Part shown: positions 59,341-64,000 of the stretch, one piece after another
Layout of the letters: each line of letters opens with the position of its first letter
Numbering within the stretch: the first letter of the stretch is position 1
Assembly (NCBI GenBank): GCA_947626285.1
Contig: CANQRR010000003.1
Coordinates: forward strand, 1 to 64,000
DNA from: an uncultured Lachnospiraceae bacterium
Lineage (GTDB): Bacteria > Bacillota > Clostridia > Lachnospirales > Lachnospiraceae
DNA length: 64,000 bases
Direction: 5' to 3'
The notes under the pieces: generated by a model
The model's database searches: none
What the model was told of the DNA's origin: nothing
The model's input: the letters and a program-made list of their open reading frames with translations, nothing else
Made by a program: the position numbers and the translations under genes

Positions 59341-59985
59341 TTACTTGATGATCGTAACTGTGTTTCCCGTGGCAATCTTCGCCGCGTTCGCCTCGTCCGT
59401 GTCGATGTGCATCTCCAGCGTGAAGCTGTCGTCGACGCGGATCTTGACCTGATTGAAGATCGTCCCGCGCTCGTTGTCCGCCTTCACGGAAACGATGTCT
59501 CCGTCCCGCACGCCCGCCGCCTGCGCGTCCTTCGGGGACATGTGAATGTGGCGCATCGCCACGATACAGCCCTCTTTTAAGTAGATCGCTCCCTTCGGCC
59601 CGACGATCGCGATCGGTGCGCTGCCCTTGACGTCCCCGGACTCGCGGACCGGCACGTTCATGCCGAGCTTGATCGCGTCCGTCGCGGAGACCTCCACCTG
59701 GGAGGCTTTGCGGACCGGGCCTAAGATGCGCACGTTCTCGATCGCGCGCAGCTTCAGACCCACGATGGTGACGGTCTCATTGGAAGCGAACTGTCCACCC
59801 ATCAGCTCCTTCTTCTTCGTCAGCTGATACCCCGGGCCGAACAGTGCCTCCACATGCTCCTGCGTCAGGTGGATGTGTCTGGCGGAAACGCCGATCGGAA
59901 CGACGAAGCCGTTGCCCTTTTCCTCGTTCTGATTGATCGCGGCGATTACCATTTTCGTAATCAACTCAATGTTGTTCGTTTCCAA
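59341..59985 (-). CDS. pduL: Phosphate propanoyltransferase PduL
   Basis: A protein of 214 residues converting propanoyl-CoA and phosphate to propanoyl-phosphate, recycling CoA inside the compartment. Two beta-barrel domains with metal-ligand motifs: VPIGVSARHIHLTQEHVEAL (H-I-H) and CIVAMRHIHMSPKDAQAAGV (H-I-H). The N-terminal ETNNIELITKMVIAAINQ looks like an encapsulation helix. The start appears to be TTG 59985 with only a weak GCGGGTG upstream; ATG 59952 would cut away the helix. The leader before it is occupied by a hairpin-rich repeat. Confidence 0.93.
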   Translation of the reverse strand: METNNIELITKMVIAAINQNEEKGNGFVVPIGVSARHIHLTQEHVEALFGPGYQLTKKKELMGGQFASNETVTIVGLKLRAIENVRILGPVRKASQVEVSATDAIKLGMNVPVRESGDVKGSAPIAIVGPKGAIYLKEGCIVAMRHIHMSPKDAQAAGVRDGDIVSVKADNERGTIFNQVKIRVDDSFTLEMHIDTDEANAAKIATGNTVTIIK

Positions 59986-60019
59986 GAGTACACCCGCTTT
60001 CTTTTCCTTTATTTCTGAA

Positions 60020-60141
60020 AGCCCACGGATTGCTGCGTGCTTCGCACTCCCGCAATCCTACCCTCTATTCGCAAATCGCATCGCTCTCTTCGATTCGCGC
60101 TGCTTTTTTGCTCATGAGGGTTAGCGTCTCTGCATAGAGAC
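60020..60141. repeat. Hairpin-rich intergenic repeat between two microcompartment genes
   Basis: GGATTGC...GTGC ttc GCAC...GCAATCC forms a 32-bp stem-loop (60027-60058), and GTCTCT gcat AGAGAC another (60126-60141). It resembles dispersed palindromic intergenic repeats of gut clostridia. It sits in the leader of pduL and could affect mRNA stability there. Confidence 0.45.
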
Positions 60142-60153
60142 CGGGCTTTCATA

Positions 60154-60432
60154 TCACTTGAGTGTCGGCAGGATCTTTTCCACATCGTTGTGCGGACGCG
60201 GGATCACGTGCGTCGCTACCAGCTCGCCCAGTCTGGACGCCGCTGCGCTGCCGCTCTCCACTGCGGACTTCACTGCTCCTACGTCGCCGCGAACCATAAC
60301 GGTCACGAGACCGGAACCAATCTTCTCCGTGCCTACGAGCACCACGTTCGCCGCCTTGCACATCGCGTCAGCCGCCTCGATCGCCGCGGTAAGTCCTCTT
60401 GTTTCCACCATTCCCAATGCTTCCTGTGTCAT
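60154..60432 (-). CDS. Hexameric BMC shell protein, PduA/PduJ type (copy 2)
   Basis: Ninety-two residues: [20 protein letters not shown], the [20 protein letters not shown] pore region and [21 protein letters not shown] canonical shell-facet hexamer through whose pore the diol enters. It differs from the copy at 60901-61179 at about ten positions only. ATG follows CAAGGAGGTAAAAACA. Confidence 0.93.
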   Translation of the reverse strand: MTQEALGMVETRGLTAAIEAADAMCKAANVVLVGTEKIGSGLVTVMVRGDVGAVKSAVESGSAAASRLGELVATHVIPRPHNDVEKILPTLK

Positions 60433-60540
60433 TGTTTTTACCTCCTTGAAAAAAGTTATGGATTGATATGTTTTACGTACAAAACTCTGTTCCGGCGCAC
60501 TTGCCGGTGTTGTCCAATGCGGGACGATCCCGCGCTGGAA

Positions 60541-60873
60541 TTAACAGTCGAGCGGGACTTCGGAACCTCTTCCGCCAAGCGGAGCGCTCTTGTCCCAACG
60601 GCTCTTGCTCAGCTCTACGATCCTCACGATCTCCTCATGCGGGCGGGCTATGACTGCATGGGCCACCGGTTTCTTGATGGCCTTGGCGTTCGCGGTCTCA
60701 ACTGCCTCCGTGACAGCGGCCACGTCGCCCTCTACAATCATGGTCACCAGACGTCCTCCCAGCTTGCGCTCCCATGACGCCAGCTCCACATCCGCCGTTT
60801 TACACATGATATCCAGTGCGTCGATCGCCGCAGCTACGCCTGTAATCTCAATAAACCCATACGACTTGCTCAT
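60541..60873 (-). CDS. BMC shell protein with C-terminal extension
   Basis: One BMC domain (about residues 3-88, SKSYGFIEITGVAAAIDALD; VTMIVEGDVAAVTEAVETAN; VAHAVIARPHEEIVRIVELS) followed by a tail of about 20 residues, KSRWDKSAPLGGRGSEVPLD, ending in Cys. Proteins of this kind are often called PduK-like, but the usual iron-sulfur-type tail is not seen. Its sequence is well apart from the two PduA/J-type copies between which it lies. Confidence 0.85.
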   Translation of the reverse strand: MSKSYGFIEITGVAAAIDALDIMCKTADVELASWERKLGGRLVTMIVEGDVAAVTEAVETANAKAIKKPVAHAVIARPHEEIVRIVELSKSRWDKSAPLGGRGSEVPLDC

Positions 60874-60900
60874 GAGTCAACTCCTTTTTGTATGCCTGGA

Positions 60901-61179
60901 TCAAAGCTTCGGCAGGATCTTCTCCACATCCGCGTGCGGACGCGGGATCACGTGCTGCGCTACCAGCTCGCCCAGTCTGGACGCCGCCGCGCTGCCGCTC
61001 TCCACCGCTGCCTTGACCGCCCCTACGTCGCCGCGAACCATGACGGTCACGAGACCGGAACCGATCTTCTCCGTACCTACGAGTACCACTTCCGCTGCCT
61101 TCGTCATCGCGTCAGCCGCCTCGATCGCCGCGGTAAGTCCTCTGGTTTCTACCATTCCTAAAGCTTCCTGTGACATCAT
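60901..61179 (-). CDS. Hexameric BMC shell protein, PduA/PduJ type (copy 1)
   Basis: Ninety-two residues, nearly the same as the gene at 60154-60432: [59 protein letters not shown] facet hexamer. The DNA similarity of the two copies is also high, pointing to recent duplication or gene conversion around the extended shell gene. ATG follows CAGGAGGAATGA. Confidence 0.93.
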   Translation of the reverse strand: MMSQEALGMVETRGLTAAIEAADAMTKAAEVVLVGTEKIGSGLVTVMVRGDVGAVKAAVESGSAAASRLGELVAQHVIPRPHADVEKILPKL

Positions 61180-61269
61180 TCATTCCTCCTGAATATGTTG
61201 TTTTGTTTCCTGCAACTTTATCTTTCACCCTATCTCCGGCTCGTGACTCCGATCCGCCTCCGATCAGCG

Positions 61270-61584
61270 CTAATCTTTGTCCAGCGCGCTGATCTTCAGC
61301 ATCTCCTCGGTGCCCGGCTCCGGATTTGGGATAATATGGTGCTGCACCACGCCGGTCATGCGCTCGGCGGTCTCAATACCGGCTTCCATCGCCGCCGTCA
61401 CATCGGCGACGCTTCCGCGGTATTTGATGGTAACCAGCAGAGGCACCGGAAGGCTGTCCGCGTTGGCCGGCTTGTTCTTGTCGAACACATCAAGCCGGAC
61501 GTTCGCGGCCTTGCAGCCGGCGTCCGCCGCCACGAAAGCGGTGGTCAGGCCAAATACTTCTAAGATTCCTACTGCTTCTGCCAT
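61270..61584 (-). CDS. BMC shell protein, diverged hexamer
   Basis: A protein of 104 residues with a BMC fold: AEAVGILEVFGLTTAFVAAD at the start and VTIKYRGSVADVTAAMEAGI later. About a dozen residues are inserted near position 35-47 (DKNKPANADSLPV) compared with PduA, which should alter one shell face. HHIIPNPEPGTEEMLKISAL ends it. It follows the zinc alcohol dehydrogenase gene by 24 bases. Confidence 0.88.
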   Translation of the reverse strand: MAEAVGILEVFGLTTAFVAADAGCKAANVRLDVFDKNKPANADSLPVPLLVTIKYRGSVADVTAAMEAGIETAERMTGVVQHHIIPNPEPGTEEMLKISALDKD

Positions 61585-61608
61585 GTCGTGTCTCCTTTAC
61601 CCGTGTGG

Positions 61609-62835
61609 TTACTCGTTGATGATCGCAATCTTCAGTCCTGCCATCGCCAGATTCGTCTTGTGCGCCTCGTTGATCTGGTCGAGCGGGAAGCGGTGTGTGA
61701 TCAGCTCCGACATCGGAAGGCCGATGCCCTTCGCTCTTCTCAGGAAATCAAAGGTCGTCGCGTAGTCTCTCAGGGTGTAGACCCAGGAACCCACCGTCGT
61801 GATCTCCTTGGAGCAGATATCAAAGTGCGGGTTGATCGTCGCGTCGCCGCCGTTGATGAAGAACCCGAGCTCGCAGAGGCCGCCGCCGTTTCGGATGAAC
61901 TTGTAGATGTTCGCGTGCGCCACCGGGGAACCCGTGCACTGGAACGCGAAATCCGCGAGATGTCCGCCGAACGCGTCCTTCACGCCGCCCGCAAGGGCCT
62001 CGATACCCTTGAAGTCCTTGAAGTTCACGGTCTGGCTCGCGCCCATGCGCTTCGCGAAATCAAGGCGCTTCTGCTCGCCGTCCACCGCGCAGATGTTCTC
62101 GATACCCATCGTGCGCAGCACCGCGATACAAATCAGGCCGATCGGTCCGCAGCCCTGTACAACGACTCTGCTGTTGAAGCGGAGAATGTTCGTCGTCTTC
62201 GCGCGCTCTACCGCGTGAACGAGGACCGCGCACGGCTCGATGAGGATCCTGGAATCCAGATCCAGATCGCTCACGTTGAAGAACGTGGAGCCGAAGGATC
62301 CGCCGCGGATGAAGATGTAGTCGGAAAACCATCCGTTCAGATGGACGTCGTCGTCCGGAAGCAGTCCGTAGACATCCGCGCCGCCCACGTTTTTCTTGTT
62401 CAGATCGTACATCGTGATCTCCGGATCATCCTTGAAGATCATGCAGGTGACGATCTTGTCGCCGACCTTGACCGGCTTGCCGGCCGTGTCGGTCTTGACG
62501 TTCTTGCCCATCGCCACGATCTCGCCGGTACCCTCGTGTCCCAGCGCTACCGGGATCAGACCGAACGGGTCTCTCTTGAACTCATGGGCGTCCGTGCCGC
62601 AAATACCGCAGCCCTCGACCTTGACAAGGATGTCGTCGTCGCCCACCGGCGGGATCGGGAACTCCTTGATGTCGTAGTGCTCGAGAGCGGTCAGCATCGC
62701 GACCCTCGCTGTCTTCGGGATCGCGCCGCCCGTTGCCCTCGGCGCGGACGCGGCGGGAGCGGATGCCCCGTTTCCTGTCATGCCGGAGAGAACCTGTCTA
62801 ACGATCTCTTCGATATTTACATTGTTAATATCCAT
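61609..62835 (-). CDS. Zinc-dependent (MDR) alcohol dehydrogenase with encapsulation helix
   Basis: A protein of 408 residues. The first 18 residues, MDINNVNIEEIVRQVLSG, are an amphipathic targeting helix, followed by an Ala/Ser linker to about residue 38. Catalytic zinc region: VEGCGICGTDAHEF and GHEGTGEI; the NAD fold has VVVQGCGPIGLICIAVLRTM. It lacks the usual run of four structural-zinc Cys after the catalytic site (NKKNVGGADV region). Likely a compartment-located propanol/lactaldehyde-type dehydrogenase in addition to the iron enzyme PduQ. ATG follows AGGAGGAGAACAGACC. Confidence 0.9.
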   Translation of the reverse strand: MDINNVNIEEIVRQVLSGMTGNGASAPAASAPRATGGAIPKTARVAMLTALEHYDIKEFPIPPVGDDDILVKVEGCGICGTDAHEFKRDPFGLIPVALGHEGTGEIVAMGKNVKTDTAGKPVKVGDKIVTCMIFKDDPEITMYDLNKKNVGGADVYGLLPDDDVHLNGWFSDYIFIRGGSFGSTFFNVSDLDLDSRILIEPCAVLVHAVERAKTTNILRFNSRVVVQGCGPIGLICIAVLRTMGIENICAVDGEQKRLDFAKRMGASQTVNFKDFKGIEALAGGVKDAFGGHLADFAFQCTGSPVAHANIYKFIRNGGGLCELGFFINGGDATINPHFDICSKEITTVGSWVYTLRDYATTFDFLRRAKGIGLPMSELITHRFPLDQINEAHKTNLAMAGLKIAIINE

Positions 62836-62853
62836 GGTCTGTTCTCCTCCTGA

Positions 62854-64000
62854 TCAACGGATGCAAAGGCTGTCGGACATGACGCAGCGCCTTCTCTTCG
62901 TGAAGGTGCTCGCGCTTGTGAGTCCCTCGCCGGTACGGCTCGCGATCGTGAACGTGCAGTAGCCCTCTCCCCCGAAACCGAGCGCCGCGTAGGACGGAGC
63001 GTTCTTCACGAGGATGGCGGTGTCGATCGCCTTCGCATACTTTGTGATATTGTCTATGTTCTTGGAATGGATGTGCGCGGAATGACGGTTGCCGTGCTCA
63101 AGCCATACCGCCTGCTCCACCGCGTCGTCAAAGTCCTTCGCGCGGACGACGCCGAGAATCGGCATCATCAGCTCCGTCGCGATCAATGGATGCTCCTTCG
63201 GGCCTTCGAAGGTAATGCAGCGGATGTTCGACGGGACGTTCACCCCGATCATCGCCAGCAGCGCCTTCGCGCTGCGCCCCACGCACTTGCGGTTCAGCTT
63301 GCCGCCCGCCAGCACGACCTCGGTGAGCTTATCCTGCTCCTCCTTCGAAGCCAGATAGCAGTCGTTCTCGCTGACCAGGTAGTGCATCAGCTCATCCGCG
63401 ATCGAGGCGACCGCCACGATCTCCTTCTCCGCGATGCACGGGAGATTGTTGTCGAACGTACACCCGTTCACGATATCCTGCGCTGCCTTCCTGACGTCGG
63501 CCGTCTCGTCCACGAGTGCCGGCGGATTGCCCGCGCCCGCGCCGATGCCGCGCTTCCCGGAGGAGAGCACCGCGGTCACAACGCCGGGGCCTCCGGTCGC
63601 CGCGATCAGCGGGATATCTTTGTGCTTCATCATGATGTTGCTTGTCTCCAGTGTCGGATCCTCGACCGTCACCGCGATGTTGTCCGGGCCGCCGGCCTCA
63701 AGGGAAGCCTCGTTCACCAGGTTGATCGCGTAGATCGATGTCTTGATCGCCGCCGGGTGCGGATTGAATACCACGGTATTTCCTCCGGCCAGCATGCCGA
63801 TCGTGTTGCACAGGACAGTCTCGCTCGGATTCGTGCAAGGGGTGATCGCGCCGATCACGCCGAACGGTCCCATCTCGATCAGGGTCAGTCCTCTGTCTCC
63901 GGACCACGCGGTCGTCGTGATGTCCTCCGTGCCGGGCGTCTTGTCCGCCACCAAGTGATGCTTGAGGATCTTGTCCCCGACGTTGCCCATCCCGGTCTCG
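62854..64000 (-). CDS. pduP: CoA-acylating propanal dehydrogenase PduP, C-terminal part (cut by the window edge)
   Basis: The frame enters from the right edge (ETGMGNVGDKILKHHLVADK) and ends at 62854, giving the last 380 or so residues. Nicotinamide and catalytic regions: MGPFGVIGAITPCTNPSETV, GGPGVVTAVLSSGKRGIGAG, and the catalytic Cys in IVNGCTFDNNLPCIAEKEIV. It oxidises propanal to propanoyl-CoA for PduL. The N-terminal targeting helix lies outside the window. It is the first visible gene of the operon. Confidence 0.93.
   Translation of the reverse strand, partial: ETGMGNVGDKILKHHLVADKTPGTEDITTTAWSGDRGLTLIEMGPFGVIGAITPCTNPSETVLCNTIGMLAGGNTVVFNPHPAAIKTSIYAINLVNEASLEAGGPDNIAVTVEDPTLETSNIMMKHKDIPLIAATGGPGVVTAVLSSGKRGIGAGAGNPPALVDETADVRKAAQDIVNGCTFDNNLPCIAEKEIVAVASIADELMHYLVSENDCYLASKEEQDKLTEVVLAGGKLNRKCVGRSAKALLAMIGVNVPSNIRCITFEGPKEHPLIATELMMPILGVVRAKDFDDAVEQAVWLEHGNRHSAHIHSKNIDNITKYAKAIDTAILVKNAPSYAALGFGGEGYCTFTIASRTGEGLTSASTFTKRRRCVMSDSLCIR

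Noticed and set aside
60433-60540. Cobalamin riboswitch in the microcompartment operon gaps
   Set aside because: No B12-box-like sequence seen; the gaps are too short. One may exist upstream of pduP, outside the window.
1-64000. CRISPR array, tRNA or rRNA genes, insertion-sequence transposases
   Set aside because: I saw no regularly spaced repeats, no tRNA-like cloverleaf and no transposase or integrase reading frame; a dedicated scan was not possible.

Overview
The window reads as chromosomal DNA of an anaerobic, endospore-forming gut Firmicute, most likely a Lachnospiraceae member (Blautia/Roseburia-like). The evidence is a SpoIIP gene, a clostridial fabK-type fatty-acid operon, consensus sigma-A promoters with 17-bp spacers, strong AGGAGG ribosome sites, a Roseburia-style manno-oligosaccharide locus, and a clostridial-type B12-dependent propanediol microcompartment. 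Most genes lie on the minus strand. The backbone looks moderately GC-rich, while about 22.0-30.3 kb is clearly AT-rich.

Layout. 0-0.6 kb: a Phd/YefM antitoxin next to an apparently truncated ParE-type toxin. 0.7-4.4 kb: a DUF3786-like protein, then a metal module (P1B ATPase and separate HMA protein) divergent from an ArsR/SmtB repressor over one shared palindrome. 4.4-10.2 kb: PAP2 phosphatase, VanX-like dipeptidase, ArsC/Spx-like protein, cardiolipin synthase, an SPFH protein and a small ribbon-helix-helix protein. 10.2-18.5 kb: the type II fatty-acid operon acpP-fabK-fabD-fabG-fabF-accB-fabZ-accC-accD-accA. It is preceded by a TetR regulator; one 17-bp palindrome occurs both at the TetR promoter and in front of acpP. 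19.3-22.0 kb: a HipA-like kinase and a peroxide module (glutathione peroxidase, flavodoxin-like, OhrR-type MarR). 22.0-30.3 kb: a defence island with an AbiL-like ATPase/RloB pair and AbiH in one operon, a MmeI-like restriction-methylation fusion, an unrecognised HExxH protein and gene remnants. 30.5-39.5 kb: a manno-oligosaccharide locus (binding protein, two permeases, AGE-type epimerase, CE2 esterase, two LacI regulators, intracellular GH26). 39.8-47.1 kb: lepA, a divergent glycan-modification cluster (two half-size EamA/SMR proteins, GT2, DegT-like aminotransferase, ATP-grasp) and spoIIP. 47.2-64.0 kb: a propanediol-utilisation microcompartment operon running from pduP at the right edge through shell genes, pduL, N, S, T, a DeoR regulator, pduQ, C, D, E, G, H and O to rhamnulokinase, closed by a clear terminator.

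How it fits together. Rhamnulokinase next to the diol dehydratase operon suggests that 1,2-propanediol from rhamnose (and possibly fucose) is dehydrated to propanal in the compartment. Propanal would then be reduced by an iron and/or a zinc alcohol dehydrogenase, or oxidised by PduP/PduL to propanoyl-phosphate. Points I would look at first are the TetR/palindrome control of fatty-acid synthesis, the compound defence operon with its unknown HExxH neighbour, the divergent glycan cluster, and an internal ribosome site that could release the second domain of PduO as a separate, cargo-tagged protein. All assignments come from reading motifs and context; no database search was run.
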